Below, one piece after another: positions 32,880 to 41,128 of a DNA stretch of 54,280 nucleotides. The first letter of the stretch is position 1. Every line of letters starts with the position of its first letter. A model generated the notes under the pieces. That model searched no databases. It saw only the letters and a program-made list of their open reading frames with translations, and was not told the origin of the DNA. Made by a program: the position numbers and the translations under genes. Origin of the DNA: Pseudomonadota bacterium (GTDB lineage: Bacteria; Pseudomonadota; Gammaproteobacteria; Burkholderiales; Rhodocyclaceae); contig JAFEDJ010000040.1 of the NCBI GenBank assembly GCA_018241685.1, forward strand, positions 1-54,280. The letters are read 5' to 3'.

Positions 32880-33788
32880 ATGGATCGTCTGCATGCCATG
32901 GAGGTGTTCGTCCGCGTGGCCGAGGCCGGCAGCTTTACGGCCGCCGCCGATCACCTGGGCCTGGCCCGTTCGGCGGTAACGCGCCAGATCGCTGCGCTGG
33001 AGGCCCACCTGGGCGTCAAGCTGATTGCCCGCAGCACGCGCAGCCTCAAGCTCACCTCGGCGGGGCTGGCCTATCTGGAACGCAGCCGGGAGATCCTCGA
33101 TCTGGTCGGCGTCGCCGAGAGCGACCTGGCCGGCGGCGACCGCCGCCCACGCGGACCGATCCGCGTCAGCGTGCCGATGAGCTTCGGGGTACGCCATCTG
33201 GTGCCGCTGGTCGCCGATTTCGCGACCACTTATCCGGAGGTCAGCCTGGACATGGACTTCGACGACCGCCAGGTGAACCTCATCGAGAGCGGCCTGGACC
33301 TGGCCATCCGCATCACCACGCAGCTCGACCCGACCCAGGTGGCGCGGCGCCTGTCGGTGGCGCGGATGGTCACACTGGCCTCGCCGGCCTACCTGGAGCG
33401 GCACGGCTGCCCCCAGAAGCCGGAGGATCTGCTGGCCCACCAGTGCCTCGGTTACACCGGCACCGCCAAGGTCAGCTGGCCTTATCTGGTGGACGAGGAG
33501 TTGATCTGGGTGCCGGTCCGCTGCCGTCTGCAGGCCAACAGCGGCGATGCGCTGGTGGACATGGCCCAGCGCGGCCTCGGCATCTGCCGGCAGCCGAGCT
33601 TCATCGCCGCGCCAGCGATCCAGGCCGGTTTGCTGACGCGCATCCTGGCGGACTTCCCGGGGCCCGAGCTGGGTATCTATGCGGTATTTCCGAGTAACCG
33701 CTACGTACCCAGCCGGGTACGCGCGCTGGCCGACTACCTGGCCGAGCGCATCGGCCCCGTGCCGTATTGGGACCAAAGCCTGCCGTAA
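32880..33788 (+). CDS. LysR-family transcriptional regulator
   Basis: 302 residues. N-terminal helix-turn-helix MEVFVRVAEAGSFTAAADHL and ARSAVTRQIAALEAHLGVKL, then a typical periplasmic-binding-like sensor domain (residues 92 to the end). The sensor has no cysteine pair of OxyR type. It is divergent from the quinone reductase/dioxygenase operon, the usual arrangement for LysR proteins that activate a neighbour and repress themselves. The inducer, perhaps a quinone or an aromatic compound, is inferred. Its stop is followed by the promoter of the cytochrome operon. Confidence 0.92.
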   Translation: MDRLHAMEVFVRVAEAGSFTAAADHLGLARSAVTRQIAALEAHLGVKLIARSTRSLKLTSAGLAYLERSREILDLVGVAESDLAGGDRRPRGPIRVSVPMSFGVRHLVPLVADFATTYPEVSLDMDFDDRQVNLIESGLDLAIRITTQLDPTQVARRLSVARMVTLASPAYLERHGCPQKPEDLLAHQCLGYTGTAKVSWPYLVDEELIWVPVRCRLQANSGDALVDMAQRGLGICRQPSFIAAPAIQAGLLTRILADFPGPELGIYAVFPSNRYVPSRVRALADYLAERIGPVPYWDQSLP

Positions 33789-33806
33789 GCGTCAATCGCA
33801 CGCGGA

Positions 33807-33834
33807 TTGCCGCTCTCGGGAACTCTGCTATAAC
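33807..33834 (+). promoter_or_regulatory. Candidate promoter of the cytochrome operon
   Basis: TTGCCG (-35) and TATAAC (-10) are separated by 16 bases, about 115 bases before the first cytochrome gene. A perfect 12-base palindrome GGCGCTAGCGCC lies at 33881-33892 in the leader between them and could be an operator. Confidence 0.5.
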
Positions 33835-33948
33835 ACCATCATGACCGGCCCCGACAGAGAGAACACGCATCCGCTTCAGGGGCGCTAGCGCCCATCCGCG
33901 GCCACCATGAGCGCCGGCCATGCTCCCTTCAGGGAAGGAGACGCATCC

Positions 33949-36585
33949 ATGAAGCGCGCATATGTGGCCGCGTTTGCGGCTGTCGTGGCTGTTCTCGGTG
34001 GTTCTTATCTGGCATCCCATGCCCCGGTTTTAGAGACCGGCTGGCAGCAGGCCCATGCGGACAATCCCGCTCCTCCTGTGCCCGCGGCACCGCCTGTTGC
34101 GGCAGCCCCGCAACCTGATGCGGGCAGCGTGGACCAGGATGCGCCCTACAGGGAATCCTGTGCCCGGGAGGGGCTCAACGAGTCCGAATGCGTCGGCCGC
34201 CTGATCTGGTTCAAGGCCACAGCCGGCAACGACCGCTTCCACACCTATACCTTCCAGCAGCGCATTGGCGTGCTGGTGGACTGGTTCCGGGTGCTGCGCT
34301 CAGACCAGCGCGATGATCGCTTCTGGGCCTGGGGCATCATCAACGATCCTGCCTGTTGCAGGCCCGGCGATCCCAACTGTCCGGCCAAGTCGATGGAAGA
34401 GACCTACGGCTTCGACTGGTGCCCTGGCGACGACGTCCTGCTCAAGCATGTCGGCAAGGCGGATTACGTGGACCCGGCCTGCGGCCTGAAGGACGCCGCC
34501 CTCGACCCGGATGACCCGCACACCAAGGGTGGCACTCTCGACCAGCGTCACAGCGCCTGCGACCTGAAGTTCGGCACTTCGACTGGCGCGCTGGGCATCC
34601 GCAAGTTTCCCAACCCGCGCTTCGATGCGGCCAAGTGGAAGGCCGTCAACGGTGGCGTCGGAAGCTGGGCCGGCTTCGACCGCAAGATGGATGCGACCAC
34701 CGGCATCGAGTCCGACAGCCGGGTCAGCAAGCTGGCCGACGCGTCCGTCGAGCCGCCCTTCCTGATCGGCACCTCCTGCGGCTCCTGTCATATCGCCTTC
34801 GATCCGCTCAACCCGCCGGCCGACCCGGCCCATCCCAAGTGGGAGAACATCAAGGGCCTGATCGGCAACCAGTACACCCGCATGTCCGAACTGCTCGGCT
34901 CGGGCATGCCCAAGTCGGCGCTCGAATATCAGATGTTCGCCCACGCCCGGCCTGGGGTGACGGACACCTCGGCGATCTCCCACGACCAGGTTAACAACCC
35001 GGGCACCATCAATGCGCTGATCAATGTGGCCCAGCGTCCGGTGTTCAAGGGCGACACCGTCACCAAGTGGCGCAAGGTGGCCGACTGCGGCGTGGAGAAG
35101 GATGAGTCCAAGTGCTGGTGTGAGCCCGGCCGGCAGGGCAAATGCTGGCAGTTCTCGACGCGCAAGGACGACACGACCACCGTACACCTGGGCGGACAGA
35201 AGGTCGTGCTGCCCGGCGTGCATCACATTCTGAAAGGCGGGGAAGACTCCATCGGTGCACTGGAGGCGATCCAGCGGGTGTATTTCAATATCGGTTCCTG
35301 CTCGGAGCAGTGCTGGGTCAATCACTTCAGCGACATGCGCCAGGTGGACCCCGAGCAGCGCGGTTTTGGCCAGACGCCCTTCAACATCGGCCAGTGCCGG
35401 CGCGATTGCCCGAACTTCCGGGCGGTGGAGGACCGTCTGCAGAACGTGTTGGACTTCTTCACGTCGGCCGAGTCGGATGAAATGGATCTCTTCGCGGCCC
35501 GTGCCAACGCACGCAAGCTGAAGAGCCCAGGCGCCGCCTATACCCGCGCCGACCTGACGGCCGACCTTGAAAAGGAGTTCGGCAAGGGCGCTGTGGCCCG
35601 CGGCCAGACGGTGTTCGCCGAGAACTGCGCGCGCTGCCATTCGAGCATTCCCGAGGCGGACGGTGGGCCGTTCAAGAGTAGGGATTTCGCGGCGACCAAC
35701 GACGCCCACCCGCGCAAGGTGCGCGCCGATTTCCTCGGTAACGACCAGGCTACGCCGGTGACCGAAGTCGGCACCTTCCCTTGCCGCGCGCTGCATTCCA
35801 ACCATATGGCCGGCCATCTCTACCAGGAATACGCGTCGGAAACCCTGCGTGGCCGGCCCTCGGTGGCCGACCTGCCCCAGCGGGAAGACCTCAAGAACGG
35901 CGGGCGCGGCTACATGCGCAACATCTCGCTGGTGAATGTGTGGGCCACTGCGCCCTTCATGCACAACAACGCCATCGGGCCCGAGGTGTGCGGCAATCCG
36001 GCCAACAAGGACAACGACTTCCACCGCGCCCGTTATGCGGGGCCGGACAACAAACTGCTGGCCGAGCAGCCCGCCTGCGTGCGCTATGACCCCAGCGTGG
36101 AAGGGCGCTTCGATCTCTACAGGCGCTCCATGTTCGAGCTGTTGCACCCGAAGGAGCGGGGCCGCAAGGTGACGCTGACCAATGCCGATCTGATCGTCGA
36201 TGTGGGTATCCGGCCGCTGGAGGGCAAGACTGAGAAGCCGCTGGGCGGCTTCGGCCAGGCGCGCATTCCGATGGGGGCGAGCGCCGGCTTCCTCAACGGC
36301 CTGATGCACAAGCAGTTGATCGGCGACCTCTTCCTCGCCAAGCGTGATCCGGCCCGGCTGGAGGCGGCCGGCAAGAAGGACCTGATCCCGACCCTGCAGG
36401 CGCTCGCCGACGACGTGTTGAAAAACCCGGCGCGCTTCGTGGAGATCCTGCGCGAGAAGCGGGATTTCCTCGCCGCCAACTACGTGACCTGCGACCAGCT
36501 CGTCGAGAACGAAGGCCATCGCTTTGGCGAGGACCTCAGCGAAGCGGACAAGAAGGCCATCACCGCCTTCCTCGCCACCCTGTGA
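33949..36585 (+). CDS. Large exported di-haem cytochrome c, 878 residues
   Basis: 878 residues. N-terminal signal or anchor (AFAAVVAVLGGSYLASHA) then a Pro/Ala-rich linker. Two CXXCH haem sites: CGSCH at 277-281, in a context IAFDPLNPPADPAHPKW, and CARCH at 560-564. Many extra cysteines (for example ACCRPGDPNCP and CWCEPGRQGKCW) suggest disulfides outside the cytosol. The second domain ends with TAPFMHNNAIG, a variant of the PYLHNGSV motif of di-haem peroxidase-like proteins. GAAGGAG lies before ATG 33949; ATG 33907 is less likely as it would precede the signal. First gene of a five-gene operon. No substrate can be assigned. Confidence 0.85.
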   Translation: MKRAYVAAFAAVVAVLGGSYLASHAPVLETGWQQAHADNPAPPVPAAPPVAAAPQPDAGSVDQDAPYRESCAREGLNESECVGRLIWFKATAGNDRFHTYTFQQRIGVLVDWFRVLRSDQRDDRFWAWGIINDPACCRPGDPNCPAKSMEETYGFDWCPGDDVLLKHVGKADYVDPACGLKDAALDPDDPHTKGGTLDQRHSACDLKFGTSTGALGIRKFPNPRFDAAKWKAVNGGVGSWAGFDRKMDATTGIESDSRVSKLADASVEPPFLIGTSCGSCHIAFDPLNPPADPAHPKWENIKGLIGNQYTRMSELLGSGMPKSALEYQMFAHARPGVTDTSAISHDQVNNPGTINALINVAQRPVFKGDTVTKWRKVADCGVEKDESKCWCEPGRQGKCWQFSTRKDDTTTVHLGGQKVVLPGVHHILKGGEDSIGALEAIQRVYFNIGSCSEQCWVNHFSDMRQVDPEQRGFGQTPFNIGQCRRDCPNFRAVEDRLQNVLDFFTSAESDEMDLFAARANARKLKSPGAAYTRADLTADLEKEFGKGAVARGQTVFAENCARCHSSIPEADGGPFKSRDFAATNDAHPRKVRADFLGNDQATPVTEVGTFPCRALHSNHMAGHLYQEYASETLRGRPSVADLPQREDLKNGGRGYMRNISLVNVWATAPFMHNNAIGPEVCGNPANKDNDFHRARYAGPDNKLLAEQPACVRYDPSVEGRFDLYRRSMFELLHPKERGRKVTLTNADLIVDVGIRPLEGKTEKPLGGFGQARIPMGASAGFLNGLMHKQLIGDLFLAKRDPARLEAAGKKDLIPTLQALADDVLKNPARFVEILREKRDFLAANYVTCDQLVENEGHRFGEDLSEADKKAITAFLATL

Positions 36586-36598
36586 GAGGAGCGTCGCC

Positions 36599-37480
36599 AT
36601 GAAGACCTCGTCGATTGCCGCCGTCCTGTCCTTCTCCGCGGTGCTGGGCCTGAGTGCCTGCAGCAAGAAGGTGGAGGCGCCGAACATCCCGTTCGCGCCC
36701 TACGACAAGAGCTATTCCTCCAAGCTGGACATGGCCCAGGTGGATTATCTCTACCCGATCCCCACCGCCGAGCTGGCCAAGCTGACGCCGGACTATCTGG
36801 CTACGCTGGACCAGGAGCAGCTCGACCAGATCTACGCCCGCCTGACCGCCGGGCCGATTCCCGACGGCGCCTTCGACGGCCGCATCCTGTTGCCCAAGGG
36901 CAGCAGCGGCAAGTTCCGCCTGTCGGAGATCGTCGGCGGCTTTGCCGGCACCGCGCTCAACCTGAAGGGGCTGGTGCTGGAGGACGTCGGTGAGGCCCTG
37001 TGGCGCGGCAAGGTCTTCTACCGCCAGGAGCGCGTGCTGCGCAACCGTATCGAGGACCTGGCCGTGCTGAAGAAGATCGGCCTGGTGCAGGGCGAGCCGA
37101 AGAAGATGGACTTCAACGGCAAGCAGACCTGGCTGCTGTTCCCCGCCAAGCTGTACTGCGGGCAGAGTCTGCTGGATGCGCGGCGGGAGTCGATCATCAT
37201 CGACTACTTCTTCACCGACGAGATCCCCGGCTACCAGGAGAACCCGGACTTCCTCGCCGGCCGGCGCGGGCTGCGGGTGCGCGACGAGATCCGCATGATC
37301 CGGCCCGGCTTCTACTTGGGGCGCGCCTACCTGGACAAGGGCTTCGCCCTCAACTTCACGCTCTACAACAAGGACATGGACGACAAGGGACAGGAGGCCT
37401 TCGTGAAGACCGGCGCGGTGCAGGAGGATTGCTGGCCGGGCACCCAGCAGCGCAAGGTCCTCGCGTCGGCGGGGCGCTGA
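36599..37480 (+). CDS. Lipoprotein of the cytochrome operon
   Basis: 293 residues with a lipobox LSAC at Cys21, so it should be membrane-anchored outside the cytosol. It has no CXXCH haem site. The mature part has a possible beta-rich fold: ILLPKGSSGKFRLSEI, WRGKVFYRQERVL, FPAKLYCGQSLLD, IDYFFTDEIPGY and MIRPGFYLGRAYLD. I do not recognise the family. It follows the first cytochrome gene by 13 bases and is the only non-cytochrome of the operon, so a binding or tethering role for the cytochromes or their substrate is likely but inferred. Confidence 0.8.
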   Translation: MKTSSIAAVLSFSAVLGLSACSKKVEAPNIPFAPYDKSYSSKLDMAQVDYLYPIPTAELAKLTPDYLATLDQEQLDQIYARLTAGPIPDGAFDGRILLPKGSSGKFRLSEIVGGFAGTALNLKGLVLEDVGEALWRGKVFYRQERVLRNRIEDLAVLKKIGLVQGEPKKMDFNGKQTWLLFPAKLYCGQSLLDARRESIIIDYFFTDEIPGYQENPDFLAGRRGLRVRDEIRMIRPGFYLGRAYLDKGFALNFTLYNKDMDDKGQEAFVKTGAVQEDCWPGTQQRKVLASAGR

Positions 37481-37504
37481 GGGGCGGCGACGTGGAGCAC
37501 CGCA

Positions 37505-39580
37505 ATGAACGGCCCCGTGCGCTGCTGCGCCCGCCTGGTGGGTCTGCTGCTTGCTGCCACGGCAAACATGGTCGCGGCGGGGCCGCCTGATACACCGCAG
37601 ACCGGCGGGGCGACGGCCTGGGTCGTGAATCCGGCCGAGCCCGGCGCGCATCTGCCGCCGCTCGGCCAGTCCCTGTTCGACCGATTGTTCGCGGAGGAGG
37701 GCGGAGCACACGATTTGCCATTCCCCTTCGAAAAATTGCTGGCGCGCATCGACCGCGAACTGGCCCGGGACTCGACCAGTGCGCTGCCGCCGGTGAAGCG
37801 GGTGCTCATCCCGCTCGGGCGCTCCTTGCAGCGCACCGCCTCGGCACCGGATTACTTTGACTACCCGCGGGTGGTCGTCGCTGTGGATTCGCCGCCGGCC
37901 GCTGGCTCGCCCTTCCTGCTGAAGGACCGCCTCTACATCGGCTACCAGGAGAAGTCGGCGGTGCTGGAGGTGATCAGCTACAACGAGGCCGCCGGCCGCT
38001 TCGAGTTCCAGCTAGTCAAGGACTATCGCCCCGGCGGGCGGCCGCAGGTCTTCTACGCCAACCGTAACATCTGCTTCGCCTGCCACCAGAACGGCGCGCC
38101 GATCTTCTCCCGTGCTCTGTGGGACGAAACTAATGCGAACCCGGCGGTCGCCGCGCTGCTGGCGGCCAGCGGACGATCCTTCTACGGCATTCCGCCGCAA
38201 CGCGGCGTGGACCTGCCCTATGCCATCGACAACGCGGTGCGGCGGGCCAACCGTTTTGCGCTGGCCCAACGCCTGTGGCGCGAAGGCTGCGGTGCCGGGG
38301 AGGCCGGGCGGCGTTGCCGGGCCGGTCTTTTTGCGGCGGCGTTGCGCCTGCGTCTGGCGGACGGGCGCATGGCGGTGCCGGACGCCGCTTTCGAAGAGTC
38401 GGTCGGACGCCCGCTGTGGGCCACCGCAGCACGCCGGTGGCCGGCCGGGCTGGCCCTCGGGCGCTCGGACCTGCCCAATCGCAACCCCTTGCAAGGCATG
38501 ACCGAATGGCCGGCGGCGGCGTCGGAGCGCGTCGCCTTCTCCCATGTGCCGGCGCGCTTCGAGCCGCTGCTGCCGCGGCCGGCAGAGGCCTGGTGGCGGG
38601 GCGACGCGCCGGAGGCCATCGCCGACGCGGTGGCCGGCGTGGCGGAGTTCGTCGAGGACGGCGACTGGCCGCGGCTGCAGGCCGCGTTGGGGCGGCGGGC
38701 CGCGCGTCTGCCACGTCGTGAGGTGACGCTGACTTGTGCCGCCGCGCCCGGTGGGTACGTGGCTGACTGCAAGGGTGAGGGCGGCGCTTCTTTGCGACTC
38801 GATCGGCAGACGGGCCGCGTCGAACGCCTTAGCCTGGCTGGTGAACCGCCGCTGCCGGGTTTTTCGTTGCGGGGAGCGCAGGGCGGCGTTCGCGTGGCCG
38901 GTGGAAACGTGCTCGAGGCGGTGGACGTGCGTGGCCTGCGCGATGGCGCCGGCCCCTTGCGGTTGCGCCTGCGTGCTGATGGACAGGTGGCCGAGGCGGT
39001 CTTGTTGGGGATCGCTGCAAGCTCGCAGGGGGAAAGCCTGCTGGATGCGCCGGCGATTGCCGGCAGCGGCTTGATCCGCGCGGTGCTGGCGCAACTGGGG
39101 GAGCCCGTCGCGGCGGCCCGGCTGCCGGTGCCGGCCGCGCCGCGCCTGGAACGCCCGGCCAGTCCGCCGGGGGCGGCGATGGGCGGGCCGGTGCGTCCGG
39201 ACCTGGCCGGTTTCTACGCCTGGTGTGCCGCGTGCCACCTGAGCGCCGAGTCCTTTCCGCCGAATTTCCTGCAGGGGCCGGCAGCTGAGTTGGAGGCCCG
39301 CATCCGCCAGTGCGCGCCGCGGATCTATGTACGCCTGGCGATGGCGCGCCGCGGGCCGTCTGAGCGGGCGAAGACGCCGATGCCGCCGGCGAGCATGTTG
39401 CCAGCCTTCCGCAGCGATCCGGAGGCGTGGGCGAAGAGCGGCGACCGGGCCGCGCTGGAGGCGGTGGTGGCGGCACAGTTGCGTAGCGAATCCGGGCGGG
39501 AGCCGGACGTGGATAGCCTGTTGGCAGGGGGCTACGAAGCGCTGCGCCCCTGTCTGGCGCCGGTGGCCGAGGCGCGATAG
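37505..39580 (+). CDS. Periplasmic di-haem protein, 691 residues
   Basis: 691 residues. Signal peptide (LVGLLLAATANMVAAG). CXXCH sites: CFACH at 190-194 in ANRNICFACHQNGAPIFSR and CAACH at 574-578 in FYAWCAACHLSAESFPPNFL. The widely separated haem domains frame a central, Arg/Ala-rich part with cysteine pairs at 275 and 283 and beyond. It does not share the PYLHNGSV motif of its neighbours, so it is not a paralogue of them. Third gene of the operon; 24 bases after the lipoprotein stop. Electron transfer or oxidation outside the cytosol is likely; the substrate is unknown. Confidence 0.75.
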   Translation: MNGPVRCCARLVGLLLAATANMVAAGPPDTPQTGGATAWVVNPAEPGAHLPPLGQSLFDRLFAEEGGAHDLPFPFEKLLARIDRELARDSTSALPPVKRVLIPLGRSLQRTASAPDYFDYPRVVVAVDSPPAAGSPFLLKDRLYIGYQEKSAVLEVISYNEAAGRFEFQLVKDYRPGGRPQVFYANRNICFACHQNGAPIFSRALWDETNANPAVAALLAASGRSFYGIPPQRGVDLPYAIDNAVRRANRFALAQRLWREGCGAGEAGRRCRAGLFAAALRLRLADGRMAVPDAAFEESVGRPLWATAARRWPAGLALGRSDLPNRNPLQGMTEWPAAASERVAFSHVPARFEPLLPRPAEAWWRGDAPEAIADAVAGVAEFVEDGDWPRLQAALGRRAARLPRREVTLTCAAAPGGYVADCKGEGGASLRLDRQTGRVERLSLAGEPPLPGFSLRGAQGGVRVAGGNVLEAVDVRGLRDGAGPLRLRLRADGQVAEAVLLGIAASSQGESLLDAPAIAGSGLIRAVLAQLGEPVAAARLPVPAAPRLERPASPPGAAMGGPVRPDLAGFYAWCAACHLSAESFPPNFLQGPAAELEARIRQCAPRIYVRLAMARRGPSERAKTPMPPASMLPAFRSDPEAWAKSGDRAALEAVVAAQLRSESGREPDVDSLLAGGYEALRPCLAPVAEAR

Positions 39581-39597
39581 ACGACGAGGAGAAGAAC

Positions 39598-41115
39598 ATG
39601 ACGACTCCAGCTGTACCGCTTGCCAGCCGTTGGCGCCTGCGCTTCATGATCCTGTTCACTTTGACCGTGCTGCTGCCGGCGACGGTGGGCCTGTGGCTGC
39701 TCGGCCGCTTCAGCGGCGACTCGCCTGTGGACTACGCCGACCCCGTCGAGCACTTCAAGTACGGTTCCACCGGCGGCGAGCATGAGATGGGGTTTCCGTA
39801 CTGGATCTGGCGCGCGCTGCCGCAGGTGTGTGGGCAATACCTGCCGGGCAAGGGATATGAGTCCCTCGGCATGATCTACGAGAAGGGGCCGAACGGGCAC
39901 CTCCGCGATCTGCCGGTGGGCACGTCGAAGCGGCGCTACCAGGGTATCGACCGGGTCTTCGTGAATTGCGCGGTGTGCCACACCAGCACCGTGCGCAAGG
40001 CGCCGGATGCGCCAGCCCAGTTGGTGGTAGGCATGCCGGCGGCGTTGTTCGACATGCAGGCCTTCGAGACCTTCTTCTTCAAGTGTGCGGCGGACCCGAA
40101 GTTTTCCACGGAGTATCTGGTTCCCGAGATCCAGCGCCTCGGCGCCGGGCTCGACCTGCTCGACCGGGAAGTGGTCTATCCGGTGGCCATCGCCATCATG
40201 CGTGACCGGGTGCTGGCGCTGAAGGGGCGCTTCGAATGGGTGTTCCAGCAGCAGCCGTGGGGGCCGGGGCGGGTGGATACCTTCAACTCGGCCAAGGTGA
40301 TCTTCAACTTCCCGATGCACCTGCTCGACCCGAAGGAGTTCGATGCGCCGGCGGACTTTCCGTCGATCTGGCTGCAGCGTCCGCGCCGGGAGCCGCGGAT
40401 GATGGAACTGCACTGGGACGGCAACAACACCGACATGACCGAGCGTAACAAGAGCGCCGCCTTCGGCACCGGCACCACGCCGCCGACCATCGACCTGCCG
40501 CGCATCAAGCGCGTGGAGGACTGGATTCTCGGCGCCGAACCGCCGGCCTTCGGCAAGCTGTTCCCCATCGACCAGGCCCTGGCGGCCCGTGGCGCGCCGA
40601 TCTACAAGGAATACTGTGCGAGTTGCCATGGCGCGTCGGGGCGGGATTTCAGCGGCGACCTGGTTGGGCGCGTGACGCCCATCGCGCAGATTGGCACTGA
40701 CCGGCGGCGGCTGGATTCCTATACCTACACACTGGCGGTCAACCAGGCGACGCTCTACGCCGGTTATCCGTGGCGCTTCACGACTTTCCACAAGACCTAC
40801 GGCTACGCCAACATGCCGCTGGATGGCATCTGGCTGCGCGCGCCCTACCTGCACAACGGCTCGGTGCCCAGCCTGTTCGACCTGCTGCAGCCGGCTTTCA
40901 GGCGGCCGGCGGTGTTCTACCGGGGCAATGACGTGTTCGATCCGCTGAAGGTGGGCTTCGTATCCGACCAACCGGAAATGGATGGCCGCAAGTTCTTCCG
41001 CTACGACACCCGCCAGCCCGGCAACGGCAATGGCGGCCACGAGGGGCGGGCCTACGGCACCGAGTTGCCGGAGGCCGACAAGGCCGCGCTGATGGAATTC
41101 CTCAAGACCTTCTGA
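39598..41115 (+). CDS. Membrane-anchored di-haem RoxA/peroxidase-like cytochrome c, copy A
   Basis: 505 residues. One N-terminal membrane helix (FMILFTLTVLLPATVGLWLL) without obvious cleavage, then a soluble part. CXXCH sites: CAVCH at 124-128 (FVNCAVCHTSTV) and CASCH at 340-344 (YCASCHGASGRDF). HFKYGSTGGEHEMGFPYWIW near the N-terminus and GIWLRAPYLHNGSVPSLFDLL near the C-terminus are the hallmarks of the RoxA-like di-haem peroxidase family. RoxA itself is a secreted di-haem oxygenase that cleaves polyisoprene; a reaction of that type, or peroxide reduction, is possible. Tandem paralogue of the next gene, sharing haem positions and the C-terminal motif. Confidence 0.85.
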   Translation: MTTPAVPLASRWRLRFMILFTLTVLLPATVGLWLLGRFSGDSPVDYADPVEHFKYGSTGGEHEMGFPYWIWRALPQVCGQYLPGKGYESLGMIYEKGPNGHLRDLPVGTSKRRYQGIDRVFVNCAVCHTSTVRKAPDAPAQLVVGMPAALFDMQAFETFFFKCAADPKFSTEYLVPEIQRLGAGLDLLDREVVYPVAIAIMRDRVLALKGRFEWVFQQQPWGPGRVDTFNSAKVIFNFPMHLLDPKEFDAPADFPSIWLQRPRREPRMMELHWDGNNTDMTERNKSAAFGTGTTPPTIDLPRIKRVEDWILGAEPPAFGKLFPIDQALAARGAPIYKEYCASCHGASGRDFSGDLVGRVTPIAQIGTDRRRLDSYTYTLAVNQATLYAGYPWRFTTFHKTYGYANMPLDGIWLRAPYLHNGSVPSLFDLLQPAFRRPAVFYRGNDVFDPLKVGFVSDQPEMDGRKFFRYDTRQPGNGNGGHEGRAYGTELPEADKAALMEFLKTF

Positions 41116-41128
41116 ACGGGAGCCTGCC

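Noticed and set aside
33841..33888. 15-codon ATG frame in the leader of the cytochrome operon, ending at the GGCGCTAGCGCC palindrome
   Set aside because: A leader peptide is possible, but no regulatory codons or ribosome site support it.
33949..36585. Reading the large cytochrome as a multihaem (more than two) conduit of the MtrA/OmcA type
   Set aside because: Only two CXXCH motifs are present; the many other cysteines lack a following CH.
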